Assembly: GCF_000255655.1 (NCBI RefSeq)
Contig: NZ_JH636436.1
Coordinates: 471,636-535,635 of the forward strand
Source: Schlesneria paludicola DSM 18645
Lineage (GTDB): Bacteria > Planctomycetota > Planctomycetia > Planctomycetales > Planctomycetaceae
Reading direction: 5' to 3'
Length of the DNA: 64,000 nucleotides
Shown here one piece after another: positions 9,501-16,466 of the stretch. Both the position numbers and the translations under genes were made by a program. Within the stretch, counting starts at the first letter, position 1. Each line of letters opens with the position of its first letter. Under the pieces are notes generated by a model, which did not search any database, was not told where the DNA came from, and was given only the letters and a program-made list of their open reading frames with translations.

Positions 9501-10773
9501 CCGCCAGCCAGACTGGTTTGCCCTCTGTGGCGTGACGTGCCAGGGCTCGTGAATTGGCGGCGGCCCGCAATCGATCGATTTCGGCCGGAAGCTGATCTGC
9601 GACCTGGCAGACGTACTTCGACGTCGCTTTGATTTGGGTCTGGACATCCTGGTTGGCGGGACGATCGATGATTCTCAAGAGTTTCATGACTGCATCAATG
9701 CTTTTTGCCGTGCCATCGATCAAGAGCTCATTGCGCTCTTCATCGATCGAGATCATGAATTCGATGGTGGCGGGCTGTGCTGCTTTTGGCGAGGACGGAT
9801 CAACCGATTTGAACTCGGGACTAACCACGCGGAAGGCGGGCAGGCCAAATCGACCCGAGTCCAACAGCTCGGCCTCGGACTTCATGGCGCGATAGATTCG
9901 CTTCGAGAGTTCGACCGCGGCCAGATTCTTCGTCCGATAGGTGGTGTGCGGAGCGGCATCACCGACATCGCTCAACTCTGTGGCAAGATCATTCTCGATG
10001 ATGTGGCGGCCACGCCCTGCGGAGGTATCGGAGTTCGACTCATCCAGCGAGGCCTGTCGCACGGGACGCGATTCCCGCGTGCTATTGCGTGAGGTCGCCT
10101 GACGAACTGGCGATGCGCGGCGAGCGGTGGCGTCAGCGTGGCGCTCTGGGGCAGGTTCTTGATAGCCTGCGCGATCAACGGCCTTTTCGCGTGATGCTGA
10201 AACAGTCTCCGACTGCATTCGACGCGGAGCCGCGGCCTCATCCAGATGTTGCTGTGCAGAGTTTGGCGACGGCTTCCTGGGTAGGACCGCAGGTGGATAG
10301 TTCGGTTTCTGAGTATGAATTTCAATCAGAATCAGGAACTGGCCTTTTTCGATCAGTCTCAATCCCTGTTCTTCCAGTTCCTTATTGACGATCCGCATCG
10401 CTTCAGCACGCGTGTACATCGTTCGATCGGTGCGCGAAAATCGCCCGTGCGGCATCTTGTCCGCGACGATTTCCATATCACCCGTTTCGGCCAGGTCTTG
10501 GAAGACGCGTGCCCACGACGCGGAGAAATAGTTCAATTTGACCCGGGTCTGGGGATTTTCTTCCGGGACCGCGTCCGTGCTCTTTGGCTTCGTCGCGGCA
10601 GAGATTGGCTGGGACGAGGGGACCATCGAAGTGATGATCACGACCCACGCGACGACAAGCAGGCCCGAAAGTGACATCAAACCCATCATTGGCCAACGCG
10701 ACGAACGTGGACCGTTCATCCGTGATGGCGGGGTAAGATCGCCCGGGGGAGTGTTGGAGTGAGAGATGTTCAT
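6568..10773 (-). CDS. Type II secretion-type secretin (GspD-like)
   Basis: A 1401-residue outer-membrane channel of the GspD/PilQ secretin superfamily, about twice the usual GspD length. A transmembrane segment lies near residues 30-50. Secretin N-type (NolW-like) repeats begin at about 505, 583, 653, 771 and 867 (for example EVHLIHLKNVDSESLAELL). The beta-barrel secretin domain spans about 950-1240, with the usual ending VPSNSTIVIGGMI and APFLGDLPIVGHLFR. The C-terminal 120 residues are a Pro/Thr-rich tail containing repeats of the type PAKPTE. The region before residue 450 is long and Arg-rich. No gspE, F or G genes are nearby; only the ExeA-like ATPase and two exported proteins accompany it. 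It could serve type II secretion or pilus-type export. Confidence 0.9.
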   Translation of the reverse strand: MNISHSNTPPGDLTPPSRMNGPRSSRWPMMGLMSLSGLLVVAWVVIITSMVPSSQPISAATKPKSTDAVPEENPQTRVKLNYFSASWARVFQDLAETGDMEIVADKMPHGRFSRTDRTMYTRAEAMRIVNKELEEQGLRLIEKGQFLILIEIHTQKPNYPPAVLPRKPSPNSAQQHLDEAAAPRRMQSETVSASREKAVDRAGYQEPAPERHADATARRASPVRQATSRNSTRESRPVRQASLDESNSDTSAGRGRHIIENDLATELSDVGDAAPHTTYRTKNLAAVELSKRIYRAMKSEAELLDSGRFGLPAFRVVSPEFKSVDPSSPKAAQPATIEFMISIDEERNELLIDGTAKSIDAVMKLLRIIDRPANQDVQTQIKATSKYVCQVADQLPAEIDRLRAAANSRALARHATEGKPVWLADENQRRIPDDAQEEVPPPNEKAPSRDQSVEETLGNFKGEVNIEVIDDLNVMIIRGNQRDVDQIMKVIKQIETLSEATAPEVHLIHLKNVDSESLAELLTSVYEKLTKFPGRATQPHQSVAIIPVSKPNALLIVAPGAEVESILDLADQLDRPVDPQTEFQVFQLKSAIATDIQEMITEFYKERKALGAKVLVIADSRSNSVIVRARPRDLDEIKELILKMDRDEVGAVNQVRIFVLKNGVATEMAAVINSAIQSVLAPPRAASSSGQNANLGLGGGQIDEQFKGVKSSVLQFLTVEKGTSRQLRSGILSDIRVTPDAHANSLIVTASENSMELIAALIQTLDRPTNTVSVIKVFTLENADANQMVQQLNALFNGQQQGAGNTIRQQLGIALANADDASSSLVPMKFSVDTRTNSVIATGSADALRVVEAILLRLDESNLRARVNEVVRLNNAPATLIATAVTQFFQQQRDLSQTDPNLVSNVEQVEREVIVIPDTVSNNLLVSSTPRYMPAILKMIAKLDSEPKQVVIQAMIVEVQLNNTDEFGIELGLQSPVLFDRSTKDQPVVLTTTSTPIGQTQVTSQTLLSQAGSPGFNFNNPGVPLGNNILAAAGTVGAQSLTNFSLGRTNSDLGYGGLVLSAGSNSVNALLRALSASRKIQILSRPQIRALDSQPASVFVGQNIPTVTAFNTNATTGVISPILTQQPTGIGMDVTPRINQDGNIVIQLYAYRSQLSKETVNVTTDSRGQPVGQRITDLSNVRSTVLVPSNSTIVIGGMISSRDEASVRKAPFLGDLPIVGHLFRYDSRASIRSELLIFLTPRVVNGPIEEECLKDIEMGRIHFIEGEAEAMHGPLRAIPAEEVFDDAERWVAPGSIVAPGADLVPPQPTPLNPVPSNTVPNARPTELVPAKPTELPPAKPTQPNQPTSDSPVPPAPDQKIQQLNAMRSAATETDDTPPERVTTANWTAPEPDKKKSTKPKR

Positions 10774-11303
10774 TAATCTTTATCGATGAGGTAGACAATC
10801 CATCTACAACTGATCCAGTCGATTTAATCGGCAGCGTTTCGCATGTGCTTGACGGTAAAAGCTCGCTAAACACTCCAAATTAAGGTTCGTTACAGACGAA
10901 CCATTGCCGAGGCGTTCGCAGTGGCAACTTGAAGTATTGATCCAGTCGAAGATCGGTAGAAGTTGCCGTAGTGTCCGAAGCGACGCCTGTCCGAATGGAT
11001 CGTCAATAATACAGGCGTCACCGAGCGCAGTGGCGCACAGCACGCAGAATGAAAGCCGGTGGTCGGGCCGTTCTTTGGCGAACGTCGGGATGATTTTGGC
11101 ACCAACAAAGAACTTTCGATTCTTTGATGAAATCCCGGTTAATGAACTTCGTCGAGCACGGTCTAACAGCGTGTGAAAACATGTCGCAGCCTCTTTTGGT
11201 TCTCGGAACCGCGGCGACATTCTTCGTGCTCAGCAAGCCTGTCCCCTTCGTTCTGAAGGGCTGCGAGTGGCTGGGAACGTTCTTCCTTTTAAGGAGTCGA
11301 AGC
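10774..11303. other. Divergent intergenic region
   Basis: About 530 bases between the divergently transcribed secretin and the unknown gene at 11304; it should hold both promoters, but I see no clear sigma-70 or sigma-54 consensus. An open frame covers part of it on each strand, but neither has a convincing start or family resemblance. The AAGGAG preceding the gene at 11304 is at 11291-11296. Confidence 0.5.
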
Positions 11304-12113
11304 ATGTTAAACGAACGTCTAGCACATTCTTTCTTTGAACGACAAGAAGAAGCCCATAAGCTTGCGGGCGGACTGGCAGCGCTTTCGCGGCGGGCGACGC
11401 TTTACCGACATCTGTACCTGGCTTCCCGTGGCAATCACACGTTTCCGCTGATTGCGGCACACGGGGCCTTATGGTCGGGAGGATACTTTCGCTTCGGTAT
11501 GTCTCTGGGGTCCGTCCTTTCGTGGCAATATTTCGGTCGGCCCGAGCGTCGACGGCAGCAACAAGAGAAGTTGGTCGAGTTCGCCGATGTCTTTCGAGAA
11601 ATCAATCGTCGCGTTTGCATCGATTCGTACGTCAACTTCCATTTCAGTCGCGAATTTGGCCAGCATGCAAATGCTTCTGATTTCATCCCTTCGGAATTGC
11701 TTGACCCATTGAATCGCATGCACGCCGCCATCGCGGCCGATCGTGAACTATCCGAACGCGAGAAACAGATTGTGTTTGAAGCGCATTTCCGTCACGAGCA
11801 GGCGCACGTCGTGGGACCAACGTTGATTGAAGCCGTCCAGGCGTTTGATTGGCCGCTCGTTCGCGAAATTGCCTTGCGTCCGCGAATCCGATTTGCCTAT
11901 TTCCCCGGTCGAACCACGATGCAGTTCTGTAACTTCGCGTCTCAGGCGGAGCGACTCGAGAAAGGAATGACGGCATTCACGCTGGCCGCTCAGGTCGGCT
12001 GGTCAAACGTTGACGCGGCCTTGCGACTGTACCGTGTTCTACCAGATGCCTACTTTTCGGCACCGTTTGCCTACTTCAATCAGCTTCGAAGCTCGATCTT
12101 GGCGATGAGTTGA
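11304..12113 (+). CDS. Conserved-looking protein of unknown function
   Basis: A 269-residue protein I do not recognise. The start is the ATG preceded by AAGGAG at seven bases; the frame remains open for 60 codons upstream, but that part lacks a good initiation site. The sequence is mostly helical and Arg-rich. Residues about 20-75 include aromatic-rich segments (GALWSGGYFRFGMSLGSV) that may sit at a membrane. The C-terminal half (FAYFPGRTTMQFCNFASQAERLEKGMTAF) looks globular. There is no signal peptide. It ends 40 bases from the convergent SdpI-like gene. No function can be proposed. Confidence 0.65.
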   Translation: MLNERLAHSFFERQEEAHKLAGGLAALSRRATLYRHLYLASRGNHTFPLIAAHGALWSGGYFRFGMSLGSVLSWQYFGRPERRRQQQEKLVEFADVFREINRRVCIDSYVNFHFSREFGQHANASDFIPSELLDPLNRMHAAIAADRELSEREKQIVFEAHFRHEQAHVVGPTLIEAVQAFDWPLVREIALRPRIRFAYFPGRTTMQFCNFASQAERLEKGMTAFTLAAQVGWSNVDAALRLYRVLPDAYFSAPFAYFNQLRSSILAMS

Positions 12114-12153
12114 GACGTTGTAAAATTGATTCTGGTCCCGATTCATCACTGTC

Positions 12154-12840
12154 TTATTTCGTGTTTTCGGGTGAGACTGCAGTGGCGGGTAAACGGTCTG
12201 GGTCACCGCGCCATACGAGGTACGAATAGATCACCATCCACAGAATGGCGATCATGTTGACGGCGATCGCCAGGGCCATGGTCCATGCCGACGCAATCAC
12301 ACCAACTCCCGCGACCGCAACGCCCATCGCGACGAACAGCCAACCGGCCAATCGATGAGTCTTGTTCCATGATCGGCGACTCGAGAGCGTCCAGGGGGTT
12401 CGCACTCCCACAAACCAATTGGGGCGCAGCTTTCCCATCACGTTTCCTAGTGTGATGAACATCGCACCCAAGACGATCGGAACGATCTGCCCCACTTGAA
12501 CCTGATAGCCCAAAGCCGCGAACAGCAAGCAACCATGAATGACCGTCATGACAATCAAGAGCGAAATCCTGATGACGGTATATGCCGGTGCGAATGACGG
12601 ATAGTTTACGCGAGCCGGATCGATCCGTGGCAGGAATCGCAGCAGAAGATACAGCCCCGTTGCGATCACAGGGAGGATGAAGAGACCTTCCAATCGACTG
12701 CCGAATCGATCGACTTCACCCGCGAGGTTCCAATGCACGGGAATCTGAACAGGGGCCCACGGCCAAGCCACAATCGCGGCAGTAAACATCGCCACGAGGA
12801 GAAATAGCTGAGGTGCTTCAATACGCCATTGAGTTCGCAT
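12154..12840 (-). CDS. SdpI-like DUF1648 membrane protein
   Basis: A 228-residue integral membrane protein with about six hydrophobic segments. It carries the DUF1648 signature near the N-terminus (PVQIPVHWNLAGEVDRFG) and the SdpI-type C-terminal region (LRPNWFVGVRTPWTLSSRRSWNKTHR). In Bacillus subtilis SdpI protects the cell from the toxin SdpC and also sequesters the repressor SdpR. Most SdpI homologues in other phyla have no SdpC, and I see no toxin gene here. The gene lies just downstream of an ArsR-family gene on the same strand (about 147 bases apart), reproducing the SdpR-SdpI order. It is probably controlled by the palindrome upstream of that regulator. Confidence 0.85.
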   Translation of the reverse strand: MRTQWRIEAPQLFLLVAMFTAAIVAWPWAPVQIPVHWNLAGEVDRFGSRLEGLFILPVIATGLYLLLRFLPRIDPARVNYPSFAPAYTVIRISLLIVMTVIHGCLLFAALGYQVQVGQIVPIVLGAMFITLGNVMGKLRPNWFVGVRTPWTLSSRRSWNKTHRLAGWLFVAMGVAVAGVGVIASAWTMALAIAVNMIAILWMVIYSYLVWRGDPDRLPATAVSPENTK

Positions 12841-12987
12841 GATTCAGGGCCTTTGCAATACGGGGCACTCATTGCACGTAAAATGCTTTGACCAAATTTT
12901 CGCGACGTTTGCCTGTATCGAGTGGCACCCTCATCGGCTTCCGTGACGAAGCACTTGCCCTACGTTTGGGGTTAGTACCGCAAGTTG

Positions 12988-13311
12988 TCACCGCGGTGGG
13001 TCGCCGACGATCTGCGGTTTGTTTGCTTTGGCTCGGCGCGGCTGCTTCAGCTGACCCACGTCGAAAATCTCCATCAGCGTGTCGACCGTCTCTTCGACGA
13101 TCGACAGATTCATGCTGTACGTAATCGTGGTGCCCGTTTTCTCTGCGACGATCAGTCCGGCATTTTTCAGGACGTTGAAGTGGCCGGAAAGCGTCGACTT
13201 GGCGAGTGTGAACTGGTCCGCAATCTCACCGGCGGTCATTTCCCGCTCACGCAGCAATCGCAAAATGTCTCGCCGAGTGGGATCGCTGAGTGCCTGGAAT
13301 GCATCGTTCAT
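12988..13311 (-). CDS. ArsR-family repressor, SdpR-like
   Basis: A 107-residue winged-helix regulator. The N-terminus (FQALSDPTRRDILRLLRER) and recognition helix (LAKSTLSGHFNVLKNAGLI) are typical of the ArsR superfamily, and the closest described pattern is SdpR, an autorepressor encoded beside SdpI. There are no cysteine or histidine pairs of the metal-sensing ArsR type, so metal sensing is unlikely. A perfect 18-bp palindrome lies just upstream of its start codon, which suggests that the protein represses its own two-gene operon with the SdpI-like gene. In the known pair the membrane protein relieves repression by binding the regulator; whether that holds here is inference. Confidence 0.88.
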   Translation of the reverse strand: MNDAFQALSDPTRRDILRLLREREMTAGEIADQFTLAKSTLSGHFNVLKNAGLIVAEKTGTTITYSMNLSIVEETVDTLMEIFDVGQLKQPRRAKANKPQIVGDPPR

Positions 13312-13333
13312 GGCACGCCTCGTTAATTTGGTG

Positions 13334-13351
13334 TTTCGCTAATTAGCGAAA
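13334..13351 (-). promoter_or_regulatory. 18-bp palindromic operator for the SdpR-like regulator
   Basis: TTTCGCTAATTAGCGAAA is a perfect palindrome centred about 31 bases upstream of the ArsR-family start codon, where it could overlap the promoter. ArsR-family dimers bind such dyads, so autoregulation is the simplest reading. Confidence 0.75.
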
Positions 13352-13477
13352 TAATAACAAGCGGCAAGGGTGAGTCAATCACTCAAGAGATTTCAGCGCA
13401 GAGGAGGTTCGCATTTCCGGGATGTCGACGAGCGTAAACCTGCGGAAGGTTCCGTTCATCAAATTCGGTGAGTTCCC

Positions 13478-14440
13478 TTATCCCGCCATGCGCGGCGTCT
13501 GTTCGGTCGTGGCCGCCTTTTTTTGACGACGTTCGCTCTTCCAGCGGCGATGGACCCAGAAGTACTGCGCGGGAGCTCTTCGAATCGCGCGTTCCAGTGC
13601 GGAGGTGTACTGCTGAGTGATCTCGCCGACCGGATCGCCGCTGGTGATCTGTCTTGGATCGATCACCGCTTCGCAGCCGACTTCAAAGCGTGCTCCAAAT
13701 CGATCATCGGAACGATCGGGCAGGCGGATCGAATAGCCCACCATGATCAGCGCGTCGTATTCCAGTGCCAGTAAGGCGATCGACTTGAAGGTTGAAGCAG
13801 GGGTGCCGAAGAAATCGACGAAAATCCCGCGTGGGCCTGCATCCTGATCGCAAAGCAGGCCCAGATTTCCGCCTTTTTCAAGCAGGTGGATCATTTCGTC
13901 ATAGTCACCGGATTTCAGCAACATTCGGTGACCGGTCAGTTCGCGCTGCTTGCGGAACCAGTCGTGCAGATATGGGTTGTCCATTTCTCGTGCGACGATC
14001 CCCATCGGAAACCCCCACATTCCGAACAGCGAGGTTCCGACTTCCCAGTTGCCGAAATGGCCACCGAGCATCAAGACGCGCCGTCCCGAACAGATTGCGT
14101 CGTTCGTTCGCGTAAAATCGGCGAACTGCACCATCTGGCGATAGGTGTGCAAATGGAGTTTCCGCGCGGAATGCACGAATTCGACAACGGTACGAAAGAG
14201 ATGCACCCACATCTCGTAAATGATTTGGTCCACTTCGTCCGACGTATATCGGTCGCCGAAAGCGCGTTTGACGTTGTCTTGCGCGACTTTGAAACGAGTC
14301 CATTTTCGGGGCAAGCCGTAATGAATGAACGTGGCGAATAGGCGAGCGAACCATGCTGCCGTACGCGGAGACAAACAATCGATCAAACAGACGATTGATT
14401 GAAAGGCGAAGAATTCCACTCGATGACGCAAGTTGAGCAT
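13478..14440 (-). CDS. LpxL/HtrB-type lysophospholipid acyltransferase
   Basis: A protein of about 320 residues of the LpxL/LpxM (HtrB) acyltransferase family, which adds secondary acyl chains to lipid A or acylates related lipids at the inner membrane. The catalytic HX4E motif is visible in LGGHFGNWE. The family's downstream segment FVDFFGTPASTFKS and the closing pattern PAQYFWVHRRWK are also present. A hydrophobic N-terminal helix (VEFFAFQSIVCLIDCL) would anchor it. I prefer the ATG at 14440, which has AAAGGAG eleven bases upstream, over a GTG four codons earlier that touches the ribosome binding site. It is separated by 275 bases from FloA on the same strand. The exact acceptor lipid is unknown. 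Confidence 0.88.
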   Translation of the reverse strand: MLNLRHRVEFFAFQSIVCLIDCLSPRTAAWFARLFATFIHYGLPRKWTRFKVAQDNVKRAFGDRYTSDEVDQIIYEMWVHLFRTVVEFVHSARKLHLHTYRQMVQFADFTRTNDAICSGRRVLMLGGHFGNWEVGTSLFGMWGFPMGIVAREMDNPYLHDWFRKQRELTGHRMLLKSGDYDEMIHLLEKGGNLGLLCDQDAGPRGIFVDFFGTPASTFKSIALLALEYDALIMVGYSIRLPDRSDDRFGARFEVGCEAVIDPRQITSGDPVGEITQQYTSALERAIRRAPAQYFWVHRRWKSERRQKKAATTEQTPRMAG

Positions 14441-14714
14441 GTGTCGAGTCACTCCTTTGACCGACGACCGTCTGAGGGCGGTAGCAAAACGAACGCACTC
14501 GCCGTCTGAGAAGTGTCCCTGGAAGGCTTTGCCGCGTCAATCGACGTTCCCGCCGGTGTTGAAGGCATTCCCGCTGGGGACGGGGCGTTGGCGCAGCAGT
14601 GGCTTCCGATTTTTTGATTCGTGACGCACTCCATCGGGCACGTCTTGGCGATGAGCCGCCAATGAAATTCCTTCGCCGCCCTATCCCTTGTGACGTGAGA
14701 GCTTCCGTTAGAGA

Positions 14715-15674
14715 TCAAGCGGAACCGTTCTTTGAGGCGCCGGCACGCAGGCATCCCGACCGATATGCATCGGCCATTGCGAGCGGGATCTCGGCTTCGG
14801 CCAAAACCACCTTGGCCTGGTTCTCGACTGTGAGTGCTTTCATCTCTTGTTCGGCTGCCACGGCCCGAGCGCGCCGCTCTTCCGCTTTCGCTCGAGCGAT
14901 ACGCATGTCGGCTTCTGCCTGGTCGGCCTGAAGCCGGGCACCGATGTTGTCACCGACATCGATATCCGCGATATCAATTGACACAATCGCATACGCGGTC
15001 TGCGAATCGAGTCCCTTGGCGAGCACCGTTTTGGCAATGAGCATTGGATTGGCCAACACTTCGTTGTGCGTGTTGCAGGAGCCGATGGCCGAGACAATTC
15101 CTTCACCAACCCGTGCGACGATCGTGTCTTCCGTGGCACCACCCACGAGTTGGGCAAGGTTCGTTCGCACCGTGACGCGGGCTCGAGCTTTCAACTGAAT
15201 TCCGTTTTTGGCAACGCCGTCGAGCGTTGTTCGGCCAAATGATTTCGGATCTGGACAGTCGATCACTTTGGGATCGACACTGGTTTGAACCGCTTCCAGC
15301 ACATTACGACCAGCCAGATCGATGGCTGCCGCGGTGTTCCAATCGAGCTCAATGCGAGCGCGGTGAGTCACGATGAGCGCGCGAACGACGTTCTTGATGT
15401 TCCCGCCAGCGAGATAGTGCGCTTCGAGACGATTCGTAGTGATGTCACGCAGTCCCGCCTGTACGGCCATGATCTTGGCGTCGACGATCGCCGTCGGGTT
15501 CACTTTTCGCAGTGACATCCACAACAGAGCGAATGGACCAATGCGAGCACGGGTGACAAAGGCGCGAAGCCAGAGTTTGAAGTACGCCGCGATGACTGCC
15601 AAAAAGATGACCATCACCAGTACGGCGAACCCGACCAGAACGATCAACGCGATTCTGACTGTTTCTTCGGGCAT
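14715..15674 (-). CDS. floA: Flotillin-like protein FloA
   Basis: A 319-residue protein matching the FloA (YqfA, UPF0365) family in length and sequence. It has one N-terminal membrane segment (residues about 8-30), then the conserved region [20 protein letters not shown]. The central stretch [22 protein letters not shown] and the Ala/Glu-rich coiled coil ([19 protein letters not shown]) are also typical. FloA forms membrane-associated oligomers that organise fluid or raft-like membrane domains. There is no NfeD gene beside it, although floA is often paired with one. The neighbouring lipid acyltransferase on the same strand would fit a membrane-related setting. Confidence 0.92.
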   Translation of the reverse strand: MPEETVRIALIVLVGFAVLVMVIFLAVIAAYFKLWLRAFVTRARIGPFALLWMSLRKVNPTAIVDAKIMAVQAGLRDITTNRLEAHYLAGGNIKNVVRALIVTHRARIELDWNTAAAIDLAGRNVLEAVQTSVDPKVIDCPDPKSFGRTTLDGVAKNGIQLKARARVTVRTNLAQLVGGATEDTIVARVGEGIVSAIGSCNTHNEVLANPMLIAKTVLAKGLDSQTAYAIVSIDIADIDVGDNIGARLQADQAEADMRIARAKAEERRARAVAAEQEMKALTVENQAKVVLAEAEIPLAMADAYRSGCLRAGASKNGSA

Positions 15675-15862
15675 TGGCGAACGTCCCCAGGAGATGTTGA
15701 CTGCAGCGTCCCTGATTCTAAGAGACAGGGTGACTGCGGTCGAGCGACTCTACGTCAGTTGTCGGATTCTGCGCCACCCCGGCGATTCGGTTTCTTGCCT
15801 GGGTTGTCATCAGTATGATGGATTTTCATCACGTCATCACATCTTTTCTCGAAAGGAATTCC

Positions 15863-16330
15863 ATGAGTGCCGAAGCCCGCGTTGCCGAATTGCGTCTTGA
15901 ACTTCCACCAGCACCCAAGCCCGGGGGGATTTATCATCCCGTGCTGATCGTCGGAAATCTGGCCATCGTGTCGGGGCATGGCCCCGTGCGAAACGATGGC
16001 ACAATGATTTCTGGAAAGGTGGGCGACACGATGTCGGAAGTCGATGCCCACAAGGCGGCACGTCAAGTTGGCCTCACCATGCTTGCGACCTTGCGCCGCG
16101 AATTGGGCTCATTGGATCGGATCGAGCGGCTCGTCAAAACCCTTGGGATGGTGAATGCGACGCCCGATTTCGCCAATCACCCGCAGGTCATCAACGGTTT
16201 TAGCGGATTGATGGTGGAAGTTTGGGGCGAGGTGAAGGGGCGTGGAGCGCGAAGTGCCGTCGGTATGGGGTCGTTGCCTGCAAATATCGCCGTCGAAGTC
16301 GAAGCAACGTTTGAGCTCAAGAGCGAATGA
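15863..16330 (+). CDS. RidA/YjgF-family protein
   Basis: A 155-residue protein of the RidA/YjgF/YER057c/UK114 superfamily. Archetypal RidA hydrolyses reactive enamine/imine intermediates from PLP enzymes. The conserved arginine that binds the substrate carboxylate is in the segment GARSAVGMGSLPANIAVEVE. The sequence starts with the longer N-terminus seen in the YjgF-like subgroup (PPAPKPGGIYHPVLIVGNL), so it is not necessarily the archetypal deaminase. The ATG has GAAAGGAA just upstream; an earlier in-frame ATG at 15815 lacks such a site. It is convergent with dnaA. Cytoplasmic; substrate unknown. Confidence 0.85.
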   Translation: MSAEARVAELRLELPPAPKPGGIYHPVLIVGNLAIVSGHGPVRNDGTMISGKVGDTMSEVDAHKAARQVGLTMLATLRRELGSLDRIERLVKTLGMVNATPDFANHPQVINGFSGLMVEVWGEVKGRGARSAVGMGSLPANIAVEVEATFELKSE

Positions 16331-16352
16331 GGAACGCGCCTACGAGGGGGTG

Positions 16353-16399
16353 CCACTGGCGGGTCAAGACGACCGCCAGTGGGGCACGCCGAAGTGCCC
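16353..16399. terminator. Hairpin pair between convergent genes
   Basis: A perfect 10-bp stem (CCACTGGCGG at 16353-16362 with 16373-16382, 10-base loop) is followed directly by a second hairpin (GGGCAC at 16382-16387 with GTGCCC at 16394-16399) and then a T-rich stretch. It lies between the converging RidA-family and dnaA genes and can end transcription from one or both sides. A REP-like element is an alternative. Confidence 0.6.
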
Positions 16400-16466
16400 A
16401 TGTTTCTGCTTTTGTCGTTCCGCTGTTTTTTTGAGTGCAGGGACCGCTTTTGACGGCCCGCAATAA

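Noticed and set aside
6466-10674. Many long plus-strand frames opposite the secretin gene
   Set aside because: They are shadows of the secretin in other frames, as shown by their Arg/Asp/His-rich composition and lack of start signals.
10804-11220. 138-codon minus-strand frame in the divergent region upstream of the unknown gene at 11304
   Set aside because: It overlaps the likely promoter region, has no start signal and its composition (Arg/Ser/Leu/Cys) is that of a shadow frame.
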